Assembly (NCBI RefSeq): GCF_032397745.1
Contig: NZ_CP135921.1
Span: forward strand, 6,746,501 to 6,810,500
Reading direction: 5' to 3'
Length of the DNA: 64,000 nucleotides
Source of the DNA: Bradyrhizobium prioriisuperbiae
GTDB lineage: Bacteria > Pseudomonadota > Alphaproteobacteria > Rhizobiales > Xanthobacteraceae
Position numbers and translations under genes: made by a program. Shown here in pieces: positions 32,296 to 40,638 of the stretch. The notes beneath the pieces were generated by a model. The model did no database searches and was not told the origin of the DNA. It saw only the letters and a list, made by a program, of their open reading frames with translations. How positions within the stretch are numbered: position 1 is the first letter of the stretch; the number at the start of each line of letters is the position of its first letter.

Positions 32296-33165
32296 ATGGA
32301 AGAGCTGCCGCTGACGGGAGCCGTTCAAGGCACGCTGCTGCGTCCCGGTAAACGCTCCAAATGGGGGATCATCGTCATATCCGGCACCAGCGGCCGGCTG
32401 GACATCGGCCGCGCGCGGCTGTTCGCGCAGCATGGCGTCACGGCGCTGGCACAGCGATGGTTCGGCGGCGAGGGACAGAGCCCGGGCATCTGCGAAATCC
32501 CGCTCGAGACCTTCACCGCGGCGATCGATCGCCTGGTTGCCGACGGCTGCGAAAAAATCGCATTTCTCGGCGTATCGCGCGGCGCCGAAGCGGCGCTGCT
32601 GATGGCCGTCCGCGACAGCCGCATCGATGTCACGATCGCCATCAGCCCGACGCCGGTGGTCTGGGCCAACAACGGTCCGGGATTGAAGGGGGAGGCATGG
32701 TATGCGCAGTCCTCATGGACGTGGCGCGGCAAATCATTGCCCTTCGTCGCCTATGACCCGCGCTGGCGGCCGACGGAGACCGTCCGCGTGCGTTATCGCA
32801 GCCTGTTCGAAAAGAGCCTGGTGACCTTCGCCGAGAACGTTCCCGCCGCCACCATCCCGATCGAGAAGGCGCGCGCCACCTGCTTTCTGATCTGCGGCGG
32901 CGACGATGCGATCTGGCCGTCGCTGCGGTTTTCCGAGATGATCGCTGAGCGCCTGCGGCGCGCGAACCGACGATGTCACGTCATGAGCCATCCGGATGCC
33001 GGACACCGCGTGATCTTTCCCGGCGAGCCGGAGATCACTGAGCCGAGCGAGCGCGCCTGGGGCGGCAGCCTCGGTGCTGATCGCGAACTCGGACGCATCG
33101 CATGGGCAAAGATCGCCGAACTGATGGAAATTCGAAACGCCCCGGCATCACCGTCAAGCGGTTGA
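32296..33165 (+). CDS. Alpha/beta hydrolase with acyl-CoA thioesterase (BAAT) C-terminal-like domain
   Basis: A 289-residue alpha/beta hydrolase. The nucleophile elbow is GVSRGAE with Ser94; the acid is probably in CGGDDAIWPS and the base in PDAGHRV. The fold and the elbow followed by AALLMAVRDSRIDVTIAISP match the BAAT/acyl-CoA thioester hydrolase C-terminal domain, seen also in bacterial esterases of the dienelactone hydrolase group. No signal peptide, so cytosolic. ATG 32296 follows AGACGAGG. Substrate unknown. The 3' end overlaps the convergent oxyR gene by 12 bp. Confidence 0.8.
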   Translation: MEELPLTGAVQGTLLRPGKRSKWGIIVISGTSGRLDIGRARLFAQHGVTALAQRWFGGEGQSPGICEIPLETFTAAIDRLVADGCEKIAFLGVSRGAEAALLMAVRDSRIDVTIAISPTPVVWANNGPGLKGEAWYAQSSWTWRGKSLPFVAYDPRWRPTETVRVRYRSLFEKSLVTFAENVPAATIPIEKARATCFLICGGDDAIWPSLRFSEMIAERLRRANRRCHVMSHPDAGHRVIFPGEPEITEPSERAWGGSLGADRELGRIAWAKIAELMEIRNAPASPSSG

Positions 33166-34083
33166 AATCTGACGCCCGCGCGCGACTGAAGTGACCGGCG
33201 CGTGCAGGGCGCCCACCATCTTTCCGAGACTGATGAAATCGAGCTTGCGCGGCGAGGTTCGCCGCCATACCAGACCGACGCTGCGGCTTGGTTGCGGTTC
33301 GGCGAACCGCAACAGTTTGACGCGATGGTCGCGCAATTCGACATCGATCGCGACCTCGGGCACCAGCGTGACGCCATAGCCGCACGCGACCATTTCCATG
33401 ATCGTCGCGAGACTGGTGGCGCCGAGACTGGCATTCACGCGGCTGCGCGCCTTCGTACAATAGTCGAGCGCTTGATCGCGCAGGCAATGACCTTCCTCAA
33501 GCAAAATGAGCTTGCGCACTTCAACGTCGCTTGGTGTGACGCGCGCATTGTCCGGTAACGGATCGTCCACCGGCACCGCCAGCAGAAAGCGGTCGGTCAG
33601 GACGTGCAGCGTTTCCAGCTCCGGCGTATCGACCGGCAGCGCCATCAACAAGACGTCGAGCGCACCGTGCGCCAGTTCGGCGAGCAAAATCTTGGTTTGT
33701 GTTTCCAGCAGGTCGAGAAGCAGGTCCGGATGCTCATGCTGCAGCCGCGGCAGCACATGCGGCAACAGATAAGGCGCCAGCGTCGGAATCACGCCAAGCC
33801 GCAGGGTTCCGCTTAGTACCTTGGTTCGATGATGCGCCAGGTCGACGAGGTCGCGCGTCGCGCTGAGGATGGCGCCGGCGCGTTGCGCAATCTCGATGCC
33901 GACCTCGGTCAGGACCGGCGCGCCAGGGCGCCGCTCGAACAATTCGATGCCAAGAAATTCCTCGAGTTCGCGGATCTGCATCGACAGCGCTGGCTGACTG
34001 ACGGCGCATTCCTTCGCGGCGCGTCCGAAGTGCTGGCATCGGGCAAGCGCATCGAGGTATCGAAGTTGCCGCATCGTCAACAT
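33154..34083 (-). CDS. oxyR: Hydrogen-peroxide sensor OxyR (LysR family)
   Basis: This 309-residue LysR regulator has the N-terminal winged helix-turn-helix MRQLRYLDALARCQHFGRAA with SQPALSMQIRELEEFLGIEL. The regulatory domain keeps both redox cysteines of OxyR: Cys200 in LEEGHCLRDQAL and Cys209 nine residues later, equivalent to Cys199/Cys208 of Escherichia coli. That pairing separates it from ordinary LysR proteins. ATG 34083 (MLTMRQL) matches the family start. No catalase or peroxiredoxin gene is adjacent, so its targets lie elsewhere; the neighbouring ALA synthase gene is a possible one. Confidence 0.9.
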   Translation of the reverse strand: MLTMRQLRYLDALARCQHFGRAAKECAVSQPALSMQIRELEEFLGIELFERRPGAPVLTEVGIEIAQRAGAILSATRDLVDLAHHRTKVLSGTLRLGVIPTLAPYLLPHVLPRLQHEHPDLLLDLLETQTKILLAELAHGALDVLLMALPVDTPELETLHVLTDRFLLAVPVDDPLPDNARVTPSDVEVRKLILLEEGHCLRDQALDYCTKARSRVNASLGATSLATIMEMVACGYGVTLVPEVAIDVELRDHRVKLLRFAEPQPSRSVGLVWRRTSPRKLDFISLGKMVGALHAPVTSVARGRQISTA

Positions 34084-34280
34084 GGCGGGAGAATAATGTT
34101 GGTGCTGTTCCAGTGCAAACGAATTGCGCACATTCTACGTGCCGCGCGCATTTGGCGCGCCCGGCTGAGAACGTACTCCGATGGAGTGAGACGAGACTCG
34201 TCGCCTCAAGAGCCGATCATCATGAGGAGACTTGTATCGCGGTGCGATGCAATAAACGCCAAGCGAAGCGACTCGCTGGT

Positions 34281-35546
34281 TCACGGCGTCGAACCGAAAC
34301 AGGTCTTGTTACTCCTGAGATCGGACGATCGGCAGCTAAACGGCAGCCCGAGATCGATCCAGACATCGGCAAGCGCTGCACCGAGTTGGTCGATCATGGG
34401 ATCGTCATGACAGGGCGTCGGTGTGATACGAAGACGCTCTGTTCCCTCTGGCACCGTCGGATAATTGATGGGCTGGATGTAGATGCCGTGCCGGCTCAGC
34501 AGAAGGTCGCTCGCCATCTTGCTTTTTTCCGGATCCCCAATCAGCAGTGGTACGATATGGGTATCGCTCGGCATCACCGGCAGGCCGGCCGAACGAAGCA
34601 CCGCCTTGACGCGAGCGGCCCGGTTCTGTTGCTGATCTCGCTCCCATGACGAGGCCTTGAGATGACGAATCGCCGCCGTGGCGGCAGCGCATACCGGAGG
34701 CGGCAGCGCGCTGGTGAAGATGAAGCCTGGCGCATAGGAGCGGACCGCGTCGACCAGCGCGGTGCTGCCGGCGATGTATCCGCCGAGGCAGCCGAAGGCT
34801 TTCGCCAGCGTCCCTTCGATCACGTCGATGCGGTTCATCACGCCCTCGCGAGCGGCGATTCCGGCGCCGCGCGGGCCATACATGCCGACCGCATGAACTT
34901 CATCGAGATAGGTCATCGCGCCATAGCGTTCGGCGAGATCGCAGATCTGCCGTATCGGCGCCACGTCGCCATCCATCGAATAAAGGCTTTCGCACGCGAT
35001 CAGCTTCGGCCGACCAGCGGCGGTAGCTTGCAGCAACCCCTCCAGATGGGCGACATCGTTATGTCGCCAAATCTGCCTTTCAACCCCTGACTGCCTGACA
35101 CCCTCGATCATCGAATTGTGGTTCATCGCGTCCGACAGGATCAGGCAGTCGGGAAGCAGTTTCGCGATCGTGGCGATCCCGGTCTGGTTCGAAACATAGC
35201 CGGAAGTAAACACCAGCGCCGCTGGCTTGCCGTGCAGGTCGGCGAGTTCGGCTTCGAGGTCCACCACGAGATGATGGGTTCCGGAGATGTTGCGAGTTCC
35301 GCCGGCGCCGGTACCCATTCTGGTCGCGGCCTCTACCATCGCGCCGATGACCTTCGCATGCTGTCCCATGCCGAGATAGTCGTTGGAGCACCAGACCACC
35401 ACATCGCGTGGTCCTTGCGGCGCGTGCCAGATCGCGTGTGGGAAACGCCCAGCAATTCGTTCGATATCAGCGAAGACGCGGTAGCGACGCTCGGTCCGCA
35501 GCCGGGCGATCGCGCTCAGGAAAAATGCGTCATAGTTCGTGACCAT
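34281..35546 (-). CDS. hemA: 5-aminolevulinate synthase (C4 pathway)
   Basis: ALAS condenses succinyl-CoA and glycine to 5-aminolevulinate using PLP, the first step of haem synthesis in alphaproteobacteria. Conserved blocks are [79 protein letters not shown] and the PLP lysine in [16 protein letters not shown]. Start ATG 35546 (MVTNYDAFF) has CAGGTGAA before it; the frame opens further upstream without similarity. It lies 91 bp downstream of an SCO gene and beside the oxidase cluster, so I infer a dedicated or second ALAS supplying haem for that oxidase. A hemT-type name is possible. Confidence 0.92.
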   Translation of the reverse strand: MVTNYDAFFLSAIARLRTERRYRVFADIERIAGRFPHAIWHAPQGPRDVVVWCSNDYLGMGQHAKVIGAMVEAATRMGTGAGGTRNISGTHHLVVDLEAELADLHGKPAALVFTSGYVSNQTGIATIAKLLPDCLILSDAMNHNSMIEGVRQSGVERQIWRHNDVAHLEGLLQATAAGRPKLIACESLYSMDGDVAPIRQICDLAERYGAMTYLDEVHAVGMYGPRGAGIAAREGVMNRIDVIEGTLAKAFGCLGGYIAGSTALVDAVRSYAPGFIFTSALPPPVCAAATAAIRHLKASSWERDQQQNRAARVKAVLRSAGLPVMPSDTHIVPLLIGDPEKSKMASDLLLSRHGIYIQPINYPTVPEGTERLRITPTPCHDDPMIDQLGAALADVWIDLGLPFSCRSSDLRSNKTCFGSTP

Positions 35547-35637
35547 TTCACCTGTGGACACGCCGCTCCATTGCGACAAGCACCATCGTTCACAAGGCGT
35601 GGGCGCAGATCGGGCTTGCAGCATCATGGATTGCTCC

Positions 35638-36216
35638 CTAGCGAAAGCGGGCCATCGTCTCGCGCAATTTGTCAGCGATCATCGATCCGGACGTGTCGGC
35701 ATCGAAGCCGCGGACGAATTGTCCATTCCGATCCATCAGATAGAGATACGTGCTGTGGTCCATCACGTAGTCGTTCGGGCCGGGACCAGTCCGATGCGGG
35801 GTGTAGTAGGCACCGTATTCCTTGGCCGCGCCCGCAATTTGCGACTCGCTGCCAGTCAACCCGATGATTCGCGGATCGAATGATCTGACATAGGCCGCCA
35901 TCACGTCGGGCGTGTCGCGATCCGGGTCGATGGAGATGAACAGCGGCTGCAGCTGGCTGGCATCGGAACCCAGCTGTTTAAGCGCGTCGGCTATTCCCAG
36001 CAGCGTGGTCGGACAGATATTGGGACACGATGTATAACCAAAGAACACCAGCAGCCATTTTCCGCGATAGGTCGCGTCAGATACCGTGGTGCCGTCGGAG
36101 GCAGTGAGAGTGAACGGACCGCCGATGGTTACCTTCGTGGCCGGTAGACGCTGCTGGGATAACGCCAGCAGCGCCACGACAACGATTGCCAGCATTTTCA
36201 AGGCGTCACGTTGCAA
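35638..36216 (-). CDS. SCO1/SenC copper chaperone for cytochrome oxidase assembly
   Basis: SCO proteins deliver copper to haem-copper oxidases. The 192-residue product has one N-terminal membrane anchor ([13 protein letters not shown]), then a thioredoxin-like domain with the copper site CPNIC in [12 protein letters not shown] and the distal His in [28 protein letters not shown] is the family signature. Start choice: TTG 36216 is favoured because AGGAGG (36230-36225) sits 8 nt before it, whereas ATG 36195 has no ribosome site. It is divergent from the cupredoxin-oxidase cluster and precedes the ALAS gene. Confidence 0.9.
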   Translation of the reverse strand: MQRDALKMLAIVVVALLALSQQRLPATKVTIGGPFTLTASDGTTVSDATYRGKWLLVFFGYTSCPNICPTTLLGIADALKQLGSDASQLQPLFISIDPDRDTPDVMAAYVRSFDPRIIGLTGSESQIAGAAKEYGAYYTPHRTGPGPNDYVMDHSTYLYLMDRNGQFVRGFDADTSGSMIADKLRETMARFR

Positions 36217-36586
36217 GGCGTCGCCCTCCTGTTCGCTGCCGCAAAGCAACTAACAACAAGATGACAGGTGGAAAACAATATCGCATCGCCTGGTCCGATG
36301 GGACCACGGCAAAGCGGTTGTCAAGCAAGCCACCTGTCAAGATTGGCTGATATCCGGGGTGTCCTCTCTCGGCGGTGGGTGCTTTATTATTCACCATTTC
36401 CGGAGGTGACACCCATCAGCTTTGCTTAACGCGACGAAAAGCAATCCTGATTTCTAACCGTTCTAAAATTGTGCTCCCGTGCCCACGCTCCAACGATGAG
36501 CGAGAACGTTCTCAATGTCTCCGGAGAGAGGCACTTCGCGCAGTTTCCGTTGCACGTGGGAACGTCAGAGAAGGGGAGGTGTCGCC
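36217..36586. promoter_or_regulatory. Divergent promoter region between SCO and the oxidase cluster
   Basis: This 370-bp gap holds no gene I can support. A perfect 12-bp palindrome GAGAACGTTCTC lies at 36502-36513, 74 bp before the cupredoxin start, and is the best operator candidate. Two TTCTAA direct repeats (36452-36457 and 36461-36466) and an inverted TTGCTT/AAGCAA pair (36422-36427, 36439-36444) are also present. On the minus strand TTGACA occurs twice at 36319-36343, possible -35 elements for SCO. No TTGAT-N4-ATCAA FNR/FixK box was found, which is unexpected for a cbb3-type locus. Confidence 0.4.
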
Positions 36587-37330
36587 GTGTCCATTCGCCG
36601 GGGCCGACTGCCGATTCACGCAACCGCCATCGCCAGCCTTTCGACAGTGATCATCGCCGCAGCGTTGGGGTCATCGGCGCAGGCCTATGACGAGGGGCCT
36701 GTCACCGGTGGTGGATCGATTACCGGCAAGGTGACGTTCAGCGGTCCCGCGCCAACACGCAAGGTCATTCCCACCAAGGATGTCGAGGTCTGCGGGGGCG
36801 TGCGCGAGGAGCCGCTGGTTCGCGTCGGTCCGGATCAGGGCGTCGAAAGCACGGTCGTCTATCTAGTGGACGTCGCCAAAGGCAAGGCTTGGCCGGCCGC
36901 CGGCAAGATGCCGGAACTCGACAACGTCAAATGCGCGTTTTCGCCAGAGGTTCAGGTAATTCGCGCCGGATCGCTGGATGTCGTCAACAACGATCCGGTG
37001 CTGCACAACACCCACGGCTACTACGACAAGCGCACCGCCTTCAACCTCGCGCTGCCGAATCAGGGTCAGCGCATTCCGGTCGAACTGAAGCGGCCCGGGA
37101 CGGTGCGGATCGATTGCGACGCGCATGGTTGGATGGAGGGGTGGGTTTACGTGCTGGACAACCCCTATTACGCCATCACCGGCGCCGACGGCAAATTCAC
37201 GATTTCCGACGTTCCGCCTGGCAACTACACCCTGGTTGCAGTGCAGTCCTTTACTGGTCCGCTGCAACAGCCGGTGGCTGTCGCCGCCGGCAAACCGACC
37301 AACCTGACAATCGAGCTGAAGAAGAAATAG
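36587..37330 (+). CDS. Exported blue-copper (cupredoxin) protein with carboxypeptidase-regulatory-like tail
   Basis: A 247-residue periplasmic protein. A signal peptide spans about residues 1-33 (ending SSAQA). The middle domain has type-1 copper ligands: His140 (or His143) in VLHNTHGYY, Cys177, His180 and Met183 in IDCDAHGWMEGW. The tail (about 190-247) is a carboxypeptidase-regulatory-like beta domain: ITGADGKFTISDVPPGNYTL. The start is GTG 36587, fixed by AAGGGGAGG at 36571-36579. As first gene of the oxidase cluster it could be a periplasmic electron donor or copper store for the oxidase; which of these is inference. Confidence 0.82.
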   Translation: MSIRRGRLPIHATAIASLSTVIIAAALGSSAQAYDEGPVTGGGSITGKVTFSGPAPTRKVIPTKDVEVCGGVREEPLVRVGPDQGVESTVVYLVDVAKGKAWPAAGKMPELDNVKCAFSPEVQVIRAGSLDVVNNDPVLHNTHGYYDKRTAFNLALPNQGQRIPVELKRPGTVRIDCDAHGWMEGWVYVLDNPYYAITGADGKFTISDVPPGNYTLVAVQSFTGPLQQPVAVAAGKPTNLTIELKKK

Positions 37331-37446
37331 ACCCGAACGACCGAAAGGCCCACTCAAATCGACGGCTCGGCGCAACGCGCTGAGCCGCAGTAAATGGAAA
37401 GACAACGCCGTGTGAACCATTGGCTTCATTGGGAGGAGGGAGTTCC

Positions 37447-38580
37447 ATGTCTGAACTCGAGAAATCTCGACGCGAGATTGCGACGGTGCTGCAACAGCCC
37501 GGATTGCGTCCCGATCCTTCAGTCAAGCTCACCCGGCGCACCTTCGTGCACCGGTCCTGCGTGCTCGGCGCGGCGACGGTCGCGGACACCTTTTCCTGGT
37601 GGCCGCTGATCAACACCATTGACGTCGCCCATGCCGCGGATGCGCCGTTCAAATTCGCCTGGATCTCTGACACCCATCTTTACCCTCGCTCGCTCAACAC
37701 CCGCTTCGTCGACAAGACGGTGCGGGCGGCGAAGGAAGTGCAGGCGATGAACCCGCCGGCCGACTTCCTGATCTTCGGCGGCGATCTTGCCCAGCTCGGC
37801 AAGGTCGAGGAGCTTGATCTTGGCGTCGAGCTGCTGAAGGAAATCAAGATCCGCAAGGTGTATATCCCCGGCGAGCACGACTGGTATCTCGACATGGGGA
37901 AGAAATGGGGTGAGCTGTTCGGCCAGCCCTATTGGACCTTCGACCACAAGGGGGTGCGTTTCGTCGGCCTCGACACGGTGAGCCGCGCCCCGGACTACTG
38001 GTCGATGAAGAAGATGAGCCCCGAGGAGCGCATGGCGCACATGTCGGTGCTCGATGGCACCGTCGCCGGTCCGTGGGCGGGCGTCGGCCGCGATCAGCTC
38101 GACTGGCTGCAGAAGACGCTCTCGACCTGGGACAAGGCCAAGCCGGTCATCATCTTCAGCCACAACCCGCTCTACGAATACTATCCGCCGTGGAATTTCT
38201 GGGTGCGCGACTGGCGCGACGTCAACGAAGTGCTCAAGCCCTACACCAAGGTGACCAACATCCACGGCCACGTCCATCAGGTGCTGTACAACGAGATCGG
38301 CACCATGCGTTCGATCGGAATGCTGGCGACCTCCTGGCCGTGGCCCTACGCGCCGGAGGGCGTGCCGAAACTGACCAAGCCGATGATCCGCGTCGACCCC
38401 GGCGATCCGTTCGATGGCGTCGGCTGGAGCGCGCTCGGGATCAATGCCAGGGATACTGTCGAGAACGAATACTACATGTGGGGCCGCAAGGAGGTGTTCG
38501 TGCAAACGGACTCCGATTCCTCGCTGAGCCAGCCGCAGATCCTGCGGCCGCGAGTCGCCGATAACCAGTGGCCGTATTGA
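37447..38580 (+). CDS. Tat-exported calcineurin-like metallophosphoesterase
   Basis: A 377-residue phosphoesterase. A twin-arginine signal is present (LTRRTFVHRSCVLGAATV, RR at 30-31), so it is exported folded, probably with metals bound. Metal-binding motifs in order are SDTHLYP (Asp75, His77), FGGDLAQLG, PGEHDWYLDM where GNHD is altered to GEHD (142-145), FSHNPL and HGHVHQVL. Loss of the motif Asn, normally a metal or phosphate ligand, may change activity. ATG 37447 follows GGAGGAGGG. The substrate is unknown; its place between a cupredoxin and a cytochrome gene suggests a role tied to the oxidase module. Confidence 0.85.
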   Translation: MSELEKSRREIATVLQQPGLRPDPSVKLTRRTFVHRSCVLGAATVADTFSWWPLINTIDVAHAADAPFKFAWISDTHLYPRSLNTRFVDKTVRAAKEVQAMNPPADFLIFGGDLAQLGKVEELDLGVELLKEIKIRKVYIPGEHDWYLDMGKKWGELFGQPYWTFDHKGVRFVGLDTVSRAPDYWSMKKMSPEERMAHMSVLDGTVAGPWAGVGRDQLDWLQKTLSTWDKAKPVIIFSHNPLYEYYPPWNFWVRDWRDVNEVLKPYTKVTNIHGHVHQVLYNEIGTMRSIGMLATSWPWPYAPEGVPKLTKPMIRVDPGDPFDGVGWSALGINARDTVENEYYMWGRKEVFVQTDSDSSLSQPQILRPRVADNQWPY

Positions 38581-38592
38581 GGGAGGATGGCC

Positions 38593-39054
38593 ATGAGCAA
38601 ACAAACGACACGTATCGATCTGTCCCGCGTCGTCGTGATCGGCGCGCTAACGCTGATCGCCTTCGTGGTCGGCCCGGCTGAGGCGCACAAGACGCCGGTC
38701 ACTGCGCAGCAACTGCAAGCCTATCAGGAAGCGTTCATGGACGAGGTCAAGAAGGGCGACCTGCTGTTCCACGGCGACGACGCCATCGCGAAGCAGATGG
38801 GCGTGGTGCTGTCGACGACCGGCATGGCCTGCGCGATGTGTCATCCGATGACTGCCGACACCCACCCGCATTCATATCCCAAGTACCAGGCGCAGATGGG
38901 TACCTTCGCAACGCTGCGCGACATGATCAATTGGTGCATCGAGAAACCGAACCAGGGCGAAAAGATCGATCCAGATTCGAAAGCCATGAAGGCGCTGGAA
39001 GCCTACATCTACTGGTCCAACACCGGCTCGGTGTTGGTGCCCGGAAAATATTGA
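38593..39054 (+). CDS. Periplasmic monohaem cytochrome c, SoxA/TsdA-like tail
   Basis: A 153-residue exported cytochrome. A signal sequence ends near residue 31 (FVVGPAEA-HK). One haem site is seen, CAMCH (80-84). The following text LRDMINWCIEKPNQGEKIDPDS and MKALEAYIYWSNTG resembles the C-terminal part of SoxA and thiosulfate dehydrogenase TsdA, including an extra Cys115. ATG 38593 is chosen over 38587 because the GGGAGG ribosome site at 38581-38586 directly abuts the first ATG. It sits 84 bp before ccoN; electron delivery to the oxidase is inferred. Confidence 0.85.
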   Translation: MSKQTTRIDLSRVVVIGALTLIAFVVGPAEAHKTPVTAQQLQAYQEAFMDEVKKGDLLFHGDDAIAKQMGVVLSTTGMACAMCHPMTADTHPHSYPKYQAQMGTFATLRDMINWCIEKPNQGEKIDPDSKAMKALEAYIYWSNTGSVLVPGKY

Positions 39055-39138
39055 GCTGCGTTCGTCGACCTTTTTAAGAAAACTGGCGCGGCCTCACGGT
39101 AAGCGGTGAGTTGGCGCGTAAATTGGGGGAGACAGGCC

Positions 39139-40638
39139 ATGGCAGAACCGTCGCATGGCGGGATAGCGAGTGGCGGCGCGGCTGGGGCCGGCGCGTTGCG
39201 CGGCAGATTCGCCGGCATCGATCTGGATGATCTGGTCGATTGGCGCGTGGTGCGCACCTGGCTTTATCTCGGCATGGTGTGGCTGATGCTGACCCCGTCG
39301 ATCGGGGTGATGATTTCGAGCATGTTCAACTATCCCGACTATCTCGGCACGGCGCATCTCGGGCTCACCTTCGGCCGATTGCGACCGGTCCATGTCAACG
39401 GTGTCATCTTTGGCGCGTTTTCCACACTGTTCATCGGCCTTTGCTATTATCTGCTGCCGCGGCTGTGCGGCGTGCGCGTGGTTTGGGGGCAGTGGGGCGT
39501 TCTGCTCGCCTGGGTCTGGAGCATCGCTCTGCTGGCCGGCCTCATTGGCCTCGTGATCGGCGACAACCATGGTCTGGAAGCCGGCGAACTGCCGCTGTTC
39601 GCCGAAATTCCGCTGTTCCTGGTCGTCGCCATCGCCACCGCACAGTTCCTCGTTACCATCGGCCAGCGACTCGAACCGGCGCTCTATGTCGCGCTCTGGT
39701 ATCTGATCGCCGCCTTTGTTTGGACGACGATGAACCTGGTGCTCGGCAGCTTCATCCTTCCCTACACGATTTCCGGCATCAACAGCGCAGCGTTTCATGG
39801 TCTCTACATCCACTACATCGTCGGCCTGTGGCTGACGCCGGCAGGCTACGTGCTGATCTATTATTTCCTGCCGGTTAGCGCCAAGAATCCACTGTTCGCG
39901 CACAAGCTGTCGCTGGTCGGCTTCTGGTCGCTGGCGCTGTTCTATCCGTTCGTCGGCATCCACCATTATCTGTACAGCCCGATCGCCGACTGGGCCGAGA
40001 CGCTGGCGATCATTACGTCGATGCTGCTGATCATCCCGGTCTGGACGGTGCTGGTGAACTTCTTCGGCACCATGACCGGCAAGTGGCATGAGTTCGGCAA
40101 GAATCTGCCGGCCAAGTTCCTGATCATGGGATCGCTGATGTATCTCATCGGTTGCTTCCAGGGCTCGACCGAAGCTCTGCGGGCGATCCAGCGGCCGACT
40201 CACTTCACCGATTTCGTCATCTCGCATTCGCATCTCACAGTGTTCGGCACCTTCGTGGTCTGGGCGATCGGTGGACTGGTCTATGTCTGGCCGCGCGCCT
40301 TCCAGCGCGAACTGTGGTCGTTCCGGCTCGGCAACTGGTCGTTCTGGCTGATCACCGTCGGAATCTCGGTGATGGGACTGGTGCTCACCGCCGGCGGCCT
40401 GCAACAAGGCTTCCAGTGGATGAGCGGCGTCGAGTGGCTGGATAGCCTGGTCTGGATGAAGCCATACTGGCTGCTACGCACCATTGCCGGCATCAGCATG
40501 GATATCGGCATGTCGCTACTGGTGGTCAATCTGATGCTGACGGCACTGACCAGTCCGGCGAGCGCGGCGCAGGCGCGCCCGCCGCGACCGGAGCCGAACA
40601 TCGGCCCGATCCCGGTTGCTGCGGAAAGGTCGGTGTGA
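39139..40638 (+). CDS. cbb3-like haem-copper oxidase subunit I (CcoN-like)
   Basis: The 499-residue catalytic subunit has about twelve membrane helices. Metal ligands can be placed: low-spin haem His85 (RPVHVNGVIFG) and His363, high-spin haem His365 (ISHSHLTVFG), and CuB ligands His225 (YIHYIVGLWLT) with His275/His276 (GIHHYLYSP). Tyr269, six residues before His275, matches the cross-linked Tyr of cbb3 oxidases, which argues for O2 reduction rather than NO reduction. Surrounding sequence is clearly divergent from standard CcoN/FixN, and an N-terminal Gly/Ala-rich stretch precedes helix I. ATG 39139 follows GGGGGAGACAGGCC. The TGA overlaps the next start (TGATG). Confidence 0.9.
   Translation: MAEPSHGGIASGGAAGAGALRGRFAGIDLDDLVDWRVVRTWLYLGMVWLMLTPSIGVMISSMFNYPDYLGTAHLGLTFGRLRPVHVNGVIFGAFSTLFIGLCYYLLPRLCGVRVVWGQWGVLLAWVWSIALLAGLIGLVIGDNHGLEAGELPLFAEIPLFLVVAIATAQFLVTIGQRLEPALYVALWYLIAAFVWTTMNLVLGSFILPYTISGINSAAFHGLYIHYIVGLWLTPAGYVLIYYFLPVSAKNPLFAHKLSLVGFWSLALFYPFVGIHHYLYSPIADWAETLAIITSMLLIIPVWTVLVNFFGTMTGKWHEFGKNLPAKFLIMGSLMYLIGCFQGSTEALRAIQRPTHFTDFVISHSHLTVFGTFVVWAIGGLVYVWPRAFQRELWSFRLGNWSFWLITVGISVMGLVLTAGGLQQGFQWMSGVEWLDSLVWMKPYWLLRTIAGISMDIGMSLLVVNLMLTALTSPASAAQARPPRPEPNIGPIPVAAERSV

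Noticed and set aside
34137..34165. GCGCGC/GCGCGC hairpin upstream of oxyR as a regulatory structure
   Set aside because: Short, low-complexity GC palindrome expected by chance in this base composition.
36217..36586. FNR/FixK box and Irr (iron) box in the divergent SCO-oxidase promoter
   Set aside because: No TTGAT-N4-ATCAA was found; the TTCTAA repeats are direct rather than the inverted TTTAGAA-type arrangement and are too weak to call.
39139..40638. Reading the CcoN-like protein as a nitric oxide reductase subunit
   Set aside because: The Tyr six residues before the CuB His pair is present and the glutamates typical of NorB near CuB are not evident, so an oxidase is favoured.
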